Positions 42,742 through 51,818 of a stretch of 64,000 bases of DNA are shown here, piece after piece. The number at the start of each line of letters is the position of its first letter. Position 1 is the first letter of the stretch. The notes beneath the pieces were generated by a model. It was not told the origin of the DNA. It saw nothing but the letters and a program-made list of their open reading frames with translations, and did not search any database. Position numbers and translations under genes: made by a program. The DNA is from Ottowia massiliensis (GTDB lineage: Bacteria > Pseudomonadota > Gammaproteobacteria > Burkholderiales > Burkholderiaceae_C). The stretch is taken from NCBI RefSeq assembly GCF_900240305.1, contig NZ_LT964854.1, positions 2,728,001 through 2,792,000 on the forward strand. Reading direction: 5' to 3'.

Positions 42742-44463
42742 ATGGCACTGATTACCCGCTGCCCCGCTTGCGCCACCTTGTTCAAGGTTGTGCCCGATCA
42801 GCTCCGCATTTCCGCAGGCTGGGTGCGCTGCGGCCATTGCAGGCGCGTGTTTGACGCCCGGAAAAACCTGCAAGACCCCGAATCCGCGCCGCCGCCCCTG
42901 CCAGACGCGCCAGACGCGCCCAAGGCCGCCCCCGTCGCTCCTTCCGCCGCAGTTGCCGCCACTGCCGAGCCGCCTGCGCCATCCAGCGGCACACGCCGCG
43001 CCACGGCGGACGAGATGACGCAGTTTCGCGCCCTGTTCGAGCAGATTTCGGCCCAGCAGCATCCCGAAGGCGCGCTTTCGGCCCCGGCCCCCATGCCGGA
43101 AACCGTGCCTGCTCCCGCCGCGCTGCGCGACGCCGCTGCTGGCGCGGAAGGCGGCGAACCGGAGGAAGGCCGTATCACCTCCCTCTATTCCCTGCTGGAA
43201 ACGGGCGACTCCGAAAGCGCTGGCGAAGACCAAGAGCGCCCCGCTTCAGGCAGCGGAGAAACTGACGAAGAAGGAGACGGCGAAAGCAGCGCCCCCGCCC
43301 GCGTTGCTGAAGCCGAAGCCGGAAACGCCGCGCACCAGGCCAGCGTCTCCGCCGCGCAAGAGGAGGAGGAAGACAGGAGCGTGGCTCCGCCCGCCGAAAC
43401 GCCCCCGGGCGGAGTGGACTTTCTGCTCAGCGGCATCGGCTCTTATCTGCTGGACCCGGAACCGGCCGCCGCACCCGCGCCGCAGCCCGGGCCAGAACCG
43501 CAGCCGCAGGCAGAGGAGTCCCCTGCCCTGCCAATGGCCGCGCAGCCCGCGCATGAATCCGCCCGCGACGAGCGCCAGCCCGTGCAGCCGCCCCTGTTCA
43601 TGCCTTCTGTGCCCTTTGACCCGGACGAGTGGCCGCTTGAGCCGCCTCCCAGCAACAAGCCCCCAGCGCGGCCTGCGCCGCTGGACATTCCCGCCGCGCC
43701 GCTCACGCCGTCAGCGCCCGCCCAGCCTGCTCTTGCCGCCGCCGAAGCCGCGCCCAAGAGCCGCGTGGATGGCAAGCCTTCTGAAAAAGCGTCTCGCAGA
43801 GCGTCTGACAAGGCATCTGACAAAGCGCATGGCAAGTCCGCAGGCAAAACCAGAAAGACCGCGCCTGAAGCGCCCAAAGCTCCGAAATCACCCGCCCCGC
43901 ACCGGCAGCGCCCGGAAACGGCTGAAGCCGCTGCGGCGGCCGAGCCTTCCTTTGTGCGCGAAGCGCGCCAGCGCGCCATGTGGCAGCGCCCGGGCGTGCG
44001 CCTGGCCATGGGCGGCGCTTTCGGCCTGCTGGCGCTGGCGCTGGCGGTGCAGGTCGCCATTCACAACCGCTCCTGGCTGGCTGCGCGCGCACCCGCTACC
44101 AGGCCCGTGCTCACTGCCCTGTGCCTGCCGCTGGGCTGCAAGGTGGAGCCTTACCGGCTGCTGGACGCCATCGTCATCGACAGCTCCAGCTTCGTGCGCA
44201 CCAGCGCCAACACCTTCAACCTGAGCTTTGGCCTGCGCAACACGGCTGATCTGCCCGTGGCCACGCCTTCGCTGGAACTCACGCTCAGCAACGGCGAGGG
44301 CAAAACCGTGCTGCGCCGCGTGCTGCCCCCCGCCGAGCAGGGCGCATCCGCCGAAATGGCCGCGCGCGGCGAATTCACGGGCGCCGTCACCCTCACCGTG
44401 GATGGCGATGCGGCTGACCCTGCCGCCATCGTCGGCTACCGCCTCACCGCCTTCTACCCCTGA
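42742..44463 (+). CDS. Zinc-ribbon and DUF3426 membrane protein
   Basis: 573 residues. The N-terminus is an MJ0042-type zinc ribbon (CPACATLFKV and VRCGHCRRVF). A long disordered middle, rich in Pro, Ala and Glu with a KASRRASDKASDKAHGKS stretch, follows. One membrane segment (GGAFGLLALALAVQVAIH, about residue 430) leads to a DUF3426 domain with CLPLGCKVEPYRLLDAIVID and a beta-rich end. It is usual in Burkholderiales, often next to a PfkB kinase as here. The role is unknown; the ribbon should be cytosolic and DUF3426 periplasmic. Confidence 0.87.
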   Translation: MALITRCPACATLFKVVPDQLRISAGWVRCGHCRRVFDARKNLQDPESAPPPLPDAPDAPKAAPVAPSAAVAATAEPPAPSSGTRRATADEMTQFRALFEQISAQQHPEGALSAPAPMPETVPAPAALRDAAAGAEGGEPEEGRITSLYSLLETGDSESAGEDQERPASGSGETDEEGDGESSAPARVAEAEAGNAAHQASVSAAQEEEEDRSVAPPAETPPGGVDFLLSGIGSYLLDPEPAAAPAPQPGPEPQPQAEESPALPMAAQPAHESARDERQPVQPPLFMPSVPFDPDEWPLEPPPSNKPPARPAPLDIPAAPLTPSAPAQPALAAAEAAPKSRVDGKPSEKASRRASDKASDKAHGKSAGKTRKTAPEAPKAPKSPAPHRQRPETAEAAAAAEPSFVREARQRAMWQRPGVRLAMGGAFGLLALALAVQVAIHNRSWLAARAPATRPVLTALCLPLGCKVEPYRLLDAIVIDSSSFVRTSANTFNLSFGLRNTADLPVATPSLELTLSNGEGKTVLRRVLPPAEQGASAEMAARGEFTGAVTLTVDGDAADPAAIVGYRLTAFYP

Positions 44464-44486
44464 ACCCTGAAAGGCTTTCGCTTCCC

Positions 44487-45395
44487 ATGTCCGTTCTCAT
44501 CTGCGGCTCCATCGCGTTCGACACCATCATGAACTTCGATGGGCGCTTTGCCGACCAGCTCCTGCCCGACCAGCTGCACAACATCAACGTCTCTTTCGTG
44601 GTGCCGGGCCTGCGGCGCGACTTCGGCGGCTGCGCGGGCAACATCGCCTACGCGCTGCGCCAGCTGGGCGGCGCGCCGCTGCCCATGGCCACAGTGGGCG
44701 TGGACGGCGCCGATTACCTCGCGCGGCTGAAATCGCTGGGCATCAGCGCCGAATTCGTGCGCGAAGTGCCCGGCATGATGACCGCGCAGGCGCTCATCAT
44801 GACCGACACGGGCAACAACCAGATCACTGCCTTTCACCCCGGCGCGATGACGCAGGCGCACATCAACACCGTCACCGCCCGCGACGACATTCGCCTGGGC
44901 ATCATCTCGCCCGACGGGCGCGAAGCCATGCAGCAGCACGCCCGCCAGTTCAGGGCGGCGGGCATTCCCTTCGTGTTTGACCCCGGCCAGATGCTGCCCG
45001 CCTTTGACGGCGCCGAGCTGCTGCAATTCATCGAACTGGCCGACTGGGTGGCCGTCAATGATTACGAAGCCCACATGCTGTGCGAGCGCACCGGTCTGGC
45101 ACTGCCCGACCTCTCTCGCCGCGTGCGCGCCCTGGCCGTCACCCTGGGCGGCGAAGGCTGCGACATCTGGGAAGGCGGCCAAAGCCAGCGCGTTGCCCCC
45201 ACGGCCGCCAGCCAGATTGCCGACCCTACCGGCTGCGGCGACGCCTGGCGCGGCGCGCTGCTCTACGGCCTGGAGCAAGGCTGGCCCGTGGCCCGCTGCG
45301 CCGCCCTCGGCAACCGCCTGGGCGCGATCAAGATCGCCTCGCACGGCCCGCAGAACTACCAGGTGCAAAAAGAAGCGCTGCTGGCGGGCATCTGA
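44487..45395 (+). CDS. PfkB-family carbohydrate/nucleoside kinase
   Basis: 302 residues. It begins with the PfkB phrase LICGSIAFDTIMNF and FGGCAGNIAYALRQLGG (substrate lid). The catalytic and anion-hole motif is DPTGCGDAWRGALLYG near residue 250. It is close to the adenosine-kinase-like group of betaproteobacteria, so adenosine or a sugar is the likely substrate. It starts 23 bases after the DUF3426 gene. Confidence 0.87.
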   Translation: MSVLICGSIAFDTIMNFDGRFADQLLPDQLHNINVSFVVPGLRRDFGGCAGNIAYALRQLGGAPLPMATVGVDGADYLARLKSLGISAEFVREVPGMMTAQALIMTDTGNNQITAFHPGAMTQAHINTVTARDDIRLGIISPDGREAMQQHARQFRAAGIPFVFDPGQMLPAFDGAELLQFIELADWVAVNDYEAHMLCERTGLALPDLSRRVRALAVTLGGEGCDIWEGGQSQRVAPTAASQIADPTGCGDAWRGALLYGLEQGWPVARCAALGNRLGAIKIASHGPQNYQVQKEALLAGI

Positions 45396-45454
45396 AAACC
45401 CCGGGCGCGCCTGCCACCCGCGCCGCGTGAAACGGGCCGCCGCCGTTTCCCACG

Positions 45455-45486
45455 CTGCCGCCCGCCTGGCCGGGCGGCAGGTTTTT
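45455..45486 (+). terminator. Rho-independent terminator after the PfkB kinase
   Basis: Perfect 10-bp stem CTGCCGCCCG / CGGGCGGCAG with a 6-base loop, followed by GTTTTT. It separates the kinase from the importer genes. Confidence 0.88.
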
Positions 45487-45516
45487 CCGGCTTTCACATA
45501 TCAACAGGAGACAAAC

Positions 45517-46473
45517 TTGTCCAAGGCATTCATCAAGATCGTTTCTGCCGTGGCGCTGGCCGCCTGCGCGGCAAGTACGGCAGCGCAAGAGGCCACCAAG
45601 GTGGTCATGGGCATTTCGGGCTGGACGGGCTACGGGCCGCTCTCGCTGGCCGAGAAAACCGGGCTGTTCAAAAAGCACGGCATCGAGGCCGAAATCAAGA
45701 TGATTCCGCAAAAAGACCGCCATCTGGCGCTGGCTTCCGGCGCCATCCAGTGCGCGGCCACGGCGGTGCAGTCGCATATTTCCTGGACGGTCAATGGCGT
45801 GCCCATCACGCAAATCTTCCTGATGGACCGCTCCCACGGCGCAGACGGCCTGGCCGTGCGCGACAACATCAAGAGCTTTGCCGACCTCAAGGGCAAAACC
45901 ATCGCCGTCAGCGCGCCCGGCACCACGCCGCACTTTTTTCTCTCGTGGATGCTCAGCAAAAACGGCATCCGCCTCAAAGACATACGCACCGTCGCGCTGG
46001 AGCCGCAGCCCGCCGCGCAAGCCTTCGTTTCAGGCCGCAACGACGCGGCGGTGAGCTACGAGCCGTATCTGTCCACCATCCGCGCCAAGCCCGAAGCGGG
46101 CCGCATCCTGGCCACCACCGTGGACTATCCGGCCGTGATCGACACCTTCGGCTGCACGCCGCAGTGGCTCAAGGCCAACCCCAAGGCCGCCCAAGGCATC
46201 ACTGACGCCTACTTCGAGGCGCTCGACATGATCAGCAAAGAGCCTGAAAAGGCCTACGGCATCATGGGCGAAGTGGTCAAGCAAACGGGCGAGCAGTTCG
46301 CCGAATCGGCCAAGGCGCTGCGCTGGGCCGGCAAGGCCGAAAACCAGAAGTTCTTCGCCAGCGAAGTGCAGCCTTTCATGAAGGAAGCCGCCGCCATCTT
46401 GCTCGAATCTGGCGTCATCCGCCAGCTTCCGCAAACCTACGACGGCCTGGCCGATCCGCAATTCATCCGGTAA
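45517..46473 (+). CDS. ABC importer substrate-binding protein (NMT1/SsuA-like, urea-carboxylase-region type)
   Basis: Periplasmic binding protein of 318 residues. The start is TTG at 45517 with AGGAG six bases upstream. It has a signal peptide ending ASTAAQ, then VVMGISGWTGYGPLSLAEKT, LALASGAIQCAATAVQSHIS and KTIAVSAPGTTPHFFLSWML. This pattern resembles the binding proteins found beside urea carboxylase or guanidine genes, though no such enzyme is here. It pairs with the permease 4 bases downstream. Confidence 0.82.
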   Translation: MSKAFIKIVSAVALAACAASTAAQEATKVVMGISGWTGYGPLSLAEKTGLFKKHGIEAEIKMIPQKDRHLALASGAIQCAATAVQSHISWTVNGVPITQIFLMDRSHGADGLAVRDNIKSFADLKGKTIAVSAPGTTPHFFLSWMLSKNGIRLKDIRTVALEPQPAAQAFVSGRNDAAVSYEPYLSTIRAKPEAGRILATTVDYPAVIDTFGCTPQWLKANPKAAQGITDAYFEALDMISKEPEKAYGIMGEVVKQTGEQFAESAKALRWAGKAENQKFFASEVQPFMKEAAAILLESGVIRQLPQTYDGLADPQFIR

Positions 46474-46477
46474 ATCC

Positions 46478-47251
46478 GTGCGTCCGCTGCAACCTGTCAC
46501 GCCCGGCGTCCGCTGGGCGCTGGGCATCGCTTTTTTCGCGCTGTTCGTGGCCGCCTGGTGGCTCGTAACCACCCTTGGCTGGGTATCGCCCACCTTTTTG
46601 GCCAGCCCGGCCGCGATGGCGCGCGAAGGCGTGCTGCTGTTTACCGAATACGGCTTCGCCAAAGACGTGGGAATGACCGTCTGGCGCGTGATGGGCGGCT
46701 TCGCGCTGGCCGCCGCCATTGGCGTGCCGCTGGGCATTCTGATGGGCGCTTTCAAGCCTGTTGAAGCCTTTCTGGAGCCATTTGTCAGCTTCTGCCGCTA
46801 TCTGCCGGCTTCCGCCTTCATTCCACTGCTCATCCTGTGGGCGGGCGTGGACGAAGTGCAGAAGCTGCTGGTCATCTTCATCGGTTCTTTTTTCCAGCTC
46901 GTGCTGATGATCGCCATCTGCGTGGGCGGCGCGCGGCGCGACCTGGTGGAAGCCGCCTACACGCTGGGCGCCAGCGGCGGCGGCGTGGTGCGGCGCGTGC
47001 TCATTCCGGGCGCGGCCCCGCAAATTGCCGAAACGCTGCGGCTGGTGCTGGGCTGGGCCTGGACTTACATCATCGTGGCCGAACTCATCGGCTCGTCCAG
47101 CGGCATCGGCCACATGATCGTGGACAGCCAGGCGCTGCTCAACACCGGGCAGATCATCTTCGGCATCATCGTCATCGGCGTCATCGGCCTGGTGTCTGAC
47201 TTCGCCTTCAAGCTCCTCAACCGGCGCCTGTTCGCCTGGGCCTCGCTGTGA
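46478..47251 (+). CDS. ABC importer permease (SsuC/TauC-like)
   Basis: 257 residues, GTG start at 46478. About six membrane segments, including WALGIAFFALFVAAWWLVTTLG, and the EAA loop with AAYTLGASGGGVVRRVLIPGAAP, which docks the ATPase. Family BPD_transp_1. No ATPase gene follows; a repeat and an SDR on the other strand come next. Confidence 0.87.
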   Translation: MRPLQPVTPGVRWALGIAFFALFVAAWWLVTTLGWVSPTFLASPAAMAREGVLLFTEYGFAKDVGMTVWRVMGGFALAAAIGVPLGILMGAFKPVEAFLEPFVSFCRYLPASAFIPLLILWAGVDEVQKLLVIFIGSFFQLVLMIAICVGGARRDLVEAAYTLGASGGGVVRRVLIPGAAPQIAETLRLVLGWAWTYIIVAELIGSSSGIGHMIVDSQALLNTGQIIFGIIVIGVIGLVSDFAFKLLNRRLFAWASL

Positions 47252-47290
47252 GAGGCTGGCTCCCAATGCACCGGATTCAAGGCTCTTATC

Positions 47291-47375
47291 CGCTCCTTGT
47301 TTGATAGCATGACGTCCTAGTGGAAACAGCGCAGAATGGCATTCTGCGCCCCCTTTATTTGCTCCTTGTTTTGAT
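47291..47375 (-). repeat. Dispersed intergenic repeat, copy 12 (reverse)
   Basis: Reverse copy with CGCTCCTTGTTTGATAGC, CGTCCTAGTGGAAACAGCGC and TTTATTTGCTCCTTGTTTTG. It lies directly after the permease, where an ATPase gene would be expected. Confidence 0.85.
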
Positions 47376-47489
47376 GCGGCGCAGGGGTCAAAACAAGGCG
47401 ATGCGGCAGAAATGCGGCCCTGAACCGTGCTGTGCCGCTGCCTGCCGCGTCAGGCCGCCGGGCGGTTTTGCGCGGGGCCTTGCGGGCGC

Positions 47490-48251
47490 TTATTTCGGCG
47501 GCATGCGGATGGCGCCGTCGAGCCGGATGACTTCGCCGTTGAGCATGTCGTTTTCCAGAATGTGGCGCACCAGCCGGGCGTAGTCTTCGGGGCGGCCCAG
47601 GCGGCTGGGGAAGGGCACGCTGGCGGCCAGCGCGTCTTGCACGGGCTGCGGCATGCCAAAGATCATGGGCGTGGCGAAGATACCGGGCGCGATTGTCATG
47701 TTGCGGATGCCGCTGCGCGCCAGATCGCGCGCGATGGGCAGCGTCATGCTCACGATGCCGCCTTTGCTGGCGCTGTAGGCGGCCTGGCCCATTTGCCCGT
47801 CAAACGCGGCGATGCTGGCGGTGGAGATGATCACGCCGCGCTCGCCCGTATCGGCTTGCGGCTCGTTGTGCGTCATGGCCTCGGCGGCCAGGCGGATCAT
47901 GTTGAAGGTGCCAATCAGGTTGATGCTGATGGTGCGGGCGAAAGATTCCAGCCGGTGCGCGCCGTTTTTGCCCGCTACTTTTTCCGCCGGGGCCACGCCC
48001 GCGCAGTTGATCAGCGCGGCCAGCTGGCCCAGCGCCTGCGCCTTTTGCACGGCGGCCAGGCCATCGGCCTCGCTGGTGACGTCGCAGCGCACGAAAGCGC
48101 CGCCGATTTCGCGCGCCACGGCCTCGCCTTTGTCGGCCTGCAAGTCGGCCACGACCACCCGGCCGCCTGCAGCGGCCAGCATGCGCGCCGTGCCTTCGCC
48201 CAGACCCGACGCGCCGCCTGTGACGATGAACGCCCTGTTTTCGATTTGCAT
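47490..48251 (-). CDS. SDR-family 3-hydroxyacyl-CoA dehydrogenase-like oxidoreductase
   Basis: 253 residues from the ATG at 48251 (GGAG upstream). Rossmann motif TGGASGLGEG (about residue 12), then INCAG, catalytic Ser in ISTASIAAFDGQ and YSASK (Tyr/Lys, about residue 160). The phrases IAPGIFATPM and FPSRLGRPEDYARLV resemble type-2 3-hydroxyacyl-CoA dehydrogenase. It likely acts in fatty-acid or branched-chain acyl-CoA breakdown. Confidence 0.88.
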   Translation of the reverse strand: MQIENRAFIVTGGASGLGEGTARMLAAAGGRVVVADLQADKGEAVAREIGGAFVRCDVTSEADGLAAVQKAQALGQLAALINCAGVAPAEKVAGKNGAHRLESFARTISINLIGTFNMIRLAAEAMTHNEPQADTGERGVIISTASIAAFDGQMGQAAYSASKGGIVSMTLPIARDLARSGIRNMTIAPGIFATPMIFGMPQPVQDALAASVPFPSRLGRPEDYARLVRHILENDMLNGEVIRLDGAIRMPPK

Positions 48252-48379
48252 GTTCTCTGATCTCCTTTGTGCATGGTTGAGGAATGGGCCAGCGCGCATT
48301 GTGGAGCGCCAGGCGGGCGGGCCGTCTCCTGTTTTTCCCTGTATGCGCCAGGGCGCCGCTGCCACAATCGCCGCCCGCC

Positions 48380-50548
48380 ATGCCAGAGACTGCCGCCGCG
48401 CCTTCCGCACCCTTTGAACCCTGCCACTGGCTGGCCGTGGCCGTGCCCGCGCCAGCCCACAGCGCGCTGGCGCAAACGCTCACCTACGCCCACAGCGCGC
48501 CGCTGCCCGCCGGCACGCTGGTGCGCGCCCCGCTAGGCCAGCGCGAAGTGCCGGGCGTGGTCTGGGGCCTGGCTAATGCGCCCGATGCCGCGCTGGCCGC
48601 GCACGTCAAGCCCCTGGCCTGCGCTTTCACCAGCCTGCCGCCGCTGGATGAAAACTGGCGCCAGCTGATTGCCTTCACGGCCCGCTACTACCAGCGCGCG
48701 CTGGGCGAGGTGGCGCTGGCGGCGCTGCCGCCGCAGTTGCGCACGCTGGACGAAGCGCAAATGGCGCGGCGGCTGGCCAAGCTGGCCAAGCAAGACGCCG
48801 TGGCGCAAGGCCCGGCCACGCCCGCCGCCAGGCCCGGCCCCACGCCGCAGCAGGCCGCCGCACTGGCGCAAATCGCCCAAGGCGCAGGCCCTTTTTTGCT
48901 GCACGGCGTCACGGGCAGCGGCAAAACAGAGGTCTACATGCGCGCGGCCGAAGCCGTGCTGGCGCAAGACGCGGCCGCGCAAGTGCTGGTGCTCGCGCCC
49001 GAAATCAACCTCACCCCGCAGCTTCAGGCGCGCCTGGCCGCGCGCTTTGCGCCGCTGCTGGGCGCGGGCGCCGTGGTGGCCATGCACAGCGGCCTCACGC
49101 CCGCGCAGCGCCTTTCGGCCTGGCTGGCCGCGCACACGCAGCGCGCGCGCATCGTGCTGGGCACGCGCATGGCCGTGCTTGCCTCCATGCCCGCCTTGCG
49201 CCTGATCGTGGTGGATGAAGAGCACGACCCCAGCTACAAGCAGCAAGAAGGCGCGCGCTACTCCGCGCGCGATCTGGCCGTGTATCGCGCGCGCTTGCAA
49301 GGGGCCAAAGTCATCCTCGGATCGGCCACGCCGTCGCTGGAGAGCTGGCACGCCAGCCGCCCGGACGGGGGCAAATACCAGCGCCTGGTCATGCCTTCGC
49401 GCGTGGGAAGCGGTGCGGGCGCAGGCGCAGGCGGGCCTGCCGCGCTGCCCCTCGTGCGGCGCGTGGACATGAACCGCCAGCCGCGCGGCACGGTGATTGC
49501 CGCGCCGCTGCTGCAAGCCATCACCGAACGCGTGGGGCGCGGCGAGCAGTCGCTCATCCTCCTCAACCGCCGGGGCTGGGCGCCCGTGCTGCACTGCGCC
49601 AACTGCGGCTGGAAAAGCGAATGCCCGCATTGCAGCGCCTTCCGCGTCTTTCACCGCGCCGACCGCAGCCTGCGCTGCCACCACTGCGGCCTGGCGCAGC
49701 CCGTGCCCCGCGCCTGCCCCGCCTGCGGCAACGCCGACATCACCCCCATCGGCCGGGGCACCGAGCAGCTGGAAGAGCGCCTGGCCGCCCTGCTGCGAAC
49801 CGCCCGCCGCCCCGACGGGCAGCCCGCCCGCATCGCCCGCATGGACGCCGACACCACCCGCCTCAAAGGCGCGCTGGCCCAGCAGCTGGCGCACGTGCAC
49901 GACGGCAGCGTGGACGTGCTTGTGGGCACGCAAATGATTGCCAAAGGGCACGACTTCCGCCGCGTCACCCTCGTGGCCGCGCTCAACCCCGACACGGCGC
50001 TTTTTTCCAGCGACTTTCGCGCGCCCGAGCGCCTGTTTGCCCTGCTCATGCAAGCGGCTGGCCGCGCCGGGCGCGACGCCGCCTACAGCCAGGCCAGCGG
50101 CCAGGGCAGCGAAATGTGGGTGCAAACCGAACACCCCGCCCACCCCTTGTTTGAAGCCCTCAAACGCCACGACTACCCCGGCTTTGCCGCCAGCCAGCTG
50201 GCCGAACGCCAGGCCGCCGGCCTGCCCCCCTACGCCCACCTGGCCCTGCTGCGCGCCGAAAGCCGCGCCCTGCCGGCGGCCATCGCCTTTTTGCAAGACG
50301 CCGCCGCCGCACTGCAAGCCGACCCGGCCCTGGCGCACTGGGCCGCCCACGTTACTTGCTACCCCGCCGTGCCCGCCGCCATGCAGCGCCTGGCCGGCAT
50401 GGAACGCGCCCAAATGCTGCTGGAAAGCCCCCGCCGCGCCGCCCTGCAAGGCCTGCTGGCGGGCTGGCAAGCCGCCCTGCACGCCCTGCGCGCCCGCCAC
50501 AAAGCCGTGCTGCGCTGGGCCATTGATGTGGACCCGCTCAGCTTTTGA
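48380..50548 (+). CDS. priA: Primosomal replication restart helicase PriA
   Basis: 722 residues from the ATG at 48380; the open frame runs back to 48284 but overlaps the SDR promoter. The N-terminal 3'-DNA-binding domain is followed by the helicase core with GVTGSGKTEVYM (Walker A, about residue 176), VDEEHDPSYKQ (DEEH box), VILGSATPSLESW and QAAGRAGRD. A zinc-binding insert has eight Cys (CANCGWKSECPHC and CHHCGLAQPVPRACPACG). It restarts stalled replication forks. Confidence 0.96.
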   Translation: MPETAAAPSAPFEPCHWLAVAVPAPAHSALAQTLTYAHSAPLPAGTLVRAPLGQREVPGVVWGLANAPDAALAAHVKPLACAFTSLPPLDENWRQLIAFTARYYQRALGEVALAALPPQLRTLDEAQMARRLAKLAKQDAVAQGPATPAARPGPTPQQAAALAQIAQGAGPFLLHGVTGSGKTEVYMRAAEAVLAQDAAAQVLVLAPEINLTPQLQARLAARFAPLLGAGAVVAMHSGLTPAQRLSAWLAAHTQRARIVLGTRMAVLASMPALRLIVVDEEHDPSYKQQEGARYSARDLAVYRARLQGAKVILGSATPSLESWHASRPDGGKYQRLVMPSRVGSGAGAGAGGPAALPLVRRVDMNRQPRGTVIAAPLLQAITERVGRGEQSLILLNRRGWAPVLHCANCGWKSECPHCSAFRVFHRADRSLRCHHCGLAQPVPRACPACGNADITPIGRGTEQLEERLAALLRTARRPDGQPARIARMDADTTRLKGALAQQLAHVHDGSVDVLVGTQMIAKGHDFRRVTLVAALNPDTALFSSDFRAPERLFALLMQAAGRAGRDAAYSQASGQGSEMWVQTEHPAHPLFEALKRHDYPGFAASQLAERQAAGLPPYAHLALLRAESRALPAAIAFLQDAAAALQADPALAHWAAHVTCYPAVPAAMQRLAGMERAQMLLESPRRAALQGLLAGWQAALHALRARHKAVLRWAIDVDPLSF

Positions 50549-50623
50549 GGGCCTGTTCACGGCCTTGGGCAGTCAATCTTTGCCGGGCCGCAAGGAGTGT
50601 TAGGCATGCTGCGTACAGCATTA

Positions 50624-50711
50624 TTTAGCTCCTGTATTCGTAGCATCATGTCCTAGTGAAAATTGCGCTAGACGGCATTTTCATGCCTTTGAATTAGCTC
50701 CTTTTTTTGAT
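50624..50711 (-). repeat. Dispersed intergenic repeat, copy 13 (reverse), left border of the toxin island
   Basis: Reverse copy with TTAGCTCCTGTATTCGTAGC, TGTCCTAGTGAAAATTGCGC and GAATTAGCTCCTTTTTTTG. It is the last copy before the toxin-immunity region; the next one is at 61689 in the same orientation. No other feature is seen in 50549-50904. Confidence 0.85.
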
Positions 50712-50904
50712 GTGGAATGGCTCGCAGAACCAGCCTGGCAGAGCTGCACCAGCGCCTGTGGCGAAAACTGGCATTGACCAGCTTCGCAGGCAGCGTCAAT
50801 GGCTCTCTCATATGTATGAATCAACAGCCGGTAATCGCACCAGCTTGTCGCTCACGGGAAAAGGTTTTTCAATTCAGCCGTCTTGGGTGTCGCCTGGGGC
50901 TTTC

Positions 50905-51480
50905 ATGGCCGCCATTTCAAACACTTCCGCGAGCACTTCAGCCTCCGCGTCTGCATCCATAAGGCAGCGGCAAACGTCTGCGCTTTCCCCGGGGAAAAAG
51001 CCTGATGAGCAGGAAATCAGGCAAATGGCATCAGAGATCAACCGCACAGGCAACCGCCCCCTGTGGTTTGACGACCGGGATGAGCGCATGCAAGCGTTCG
51101 CCCGCCAGGCCGCGCAACTGCCCGCAGACGCGCGCCCGCAGCTGCTGAAGGAAATCATCGACCAGCGCCCGGACGCCATTCATGACTGGGTTGGCGCGCA
51201 ACGGCTGGAGCAACTGGCTGGCGCAGGCCGCATCAGCGCGGAAGAAAAAGCGGCCGTGCAAAGCACCGTGGCCGCTGCATATACCGAAGGCCACATCACC
51301 CATGCGCAAATGCAGACCATCATGGGCGTGGCCAGCATGCCCCCAGGCCATAACCCTGCGCGCTTTGAAACAGCCCGCAGCTTCCTGACAGGCAACGCGC
51401 CTGAGAGCCTGTCACCAAAGTTATTCCAAGAACCTGATCATGCGCCGAATGCAGGCGATCTTCACGAATGCTCAGGCTGA
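50905..51480 (+). pseudogene. N-terminal part of an unknown, possibly toxin-related protein, cut by an IS end
   Basis: The frame is open from 50707; the ATG at 50905 is the start I prefer. About 167 native residues remain: a Ser/Ala-rich start (ISNTSASTSASASAS), then helical segments with NRTGNRPLWFDDRDERMQAF, AEEKAAVQSTVAAAYTEGHI and PARFETARSFL. From 51405 the frame runs into an IS end, so the last 25 residues are not its own. I do not recognise the family. Its place at the head of a row of toxin tips and immunity genes suggests the N-terminal part of a polymorphic toxin, but that is inference. Confidence 0.6.
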
Positions 51481-51523
51481 AGCGACAGTGACTTCATAGT
51501 CTTTGGAAAGCCTGCGAGATTGA
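51405..51523 (-). mobile_element. 119-bp terminal remnant of an IS5-family element
   Basis: Begins GAGCCTGTCACCAAAGTTAT and matches the end of the element at 52581-52700 along its whole length with scattered substitutions, stopping at GCGAGATTGA in both. It is the 3' end of the transposase plus the terminal inverted repeat; the rest is gone. Confidence 0.85.
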
Positions 51524-51526
51524 TTT

Positions 51527-51733
51527 CGTTATGAAACTGGCCCCGGCAATGCGAGCGGTGTTAATGGCCGCGACTTCGTGCGCAGGCCATGCAGCACGGC
51601 GTTTTCCCAACTTGATAAGGGGCGTCATAAGCTGCTGCTTGATGCGAAGGTAGGGCGTGCTTCGGGTCAGGCCCGTAGCGGATATGACGAAGGAAAGCCG
51701 CAGAAGGCAGAAAGTCATATTGCACCCCGTTAG
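51527..51733 (+). pseudogene. Open-frame remnant, possibly a toxin C-terminal domain
   Basis: An open frame of 68 codons with no start, directly after the IS remnant. It reads RYETGPGNASGVNGRDFVRR, then LDKGRHKLLLDAKVGRASGQ, and stops at TAG (51731). LLLDAK after a hydrophobic strand recalls the (D/E)xK motif of restriction-endonuclease-fold toxin domains such as Tox-REase-5, but the match is short. It could be the downstream part of the protein interrupted at 51405. Confidence 0.3.
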
Positions 51734-51818
51734 ATTCAATTAAACGATGGGTGCAAGTATTCAGGAAGGCAGGTTTTGGGTCTGTCTGTAAAAAGCCGGA
51801 ATTAGCGGTGCGTTAGAG

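Noticed and set aside
51494..51739. Minus-strand frame of 81 codons
   Set aside because: It is antisense to the plus-strand open frame and begins inside the IS remnant; no Shine-Dalgarno.
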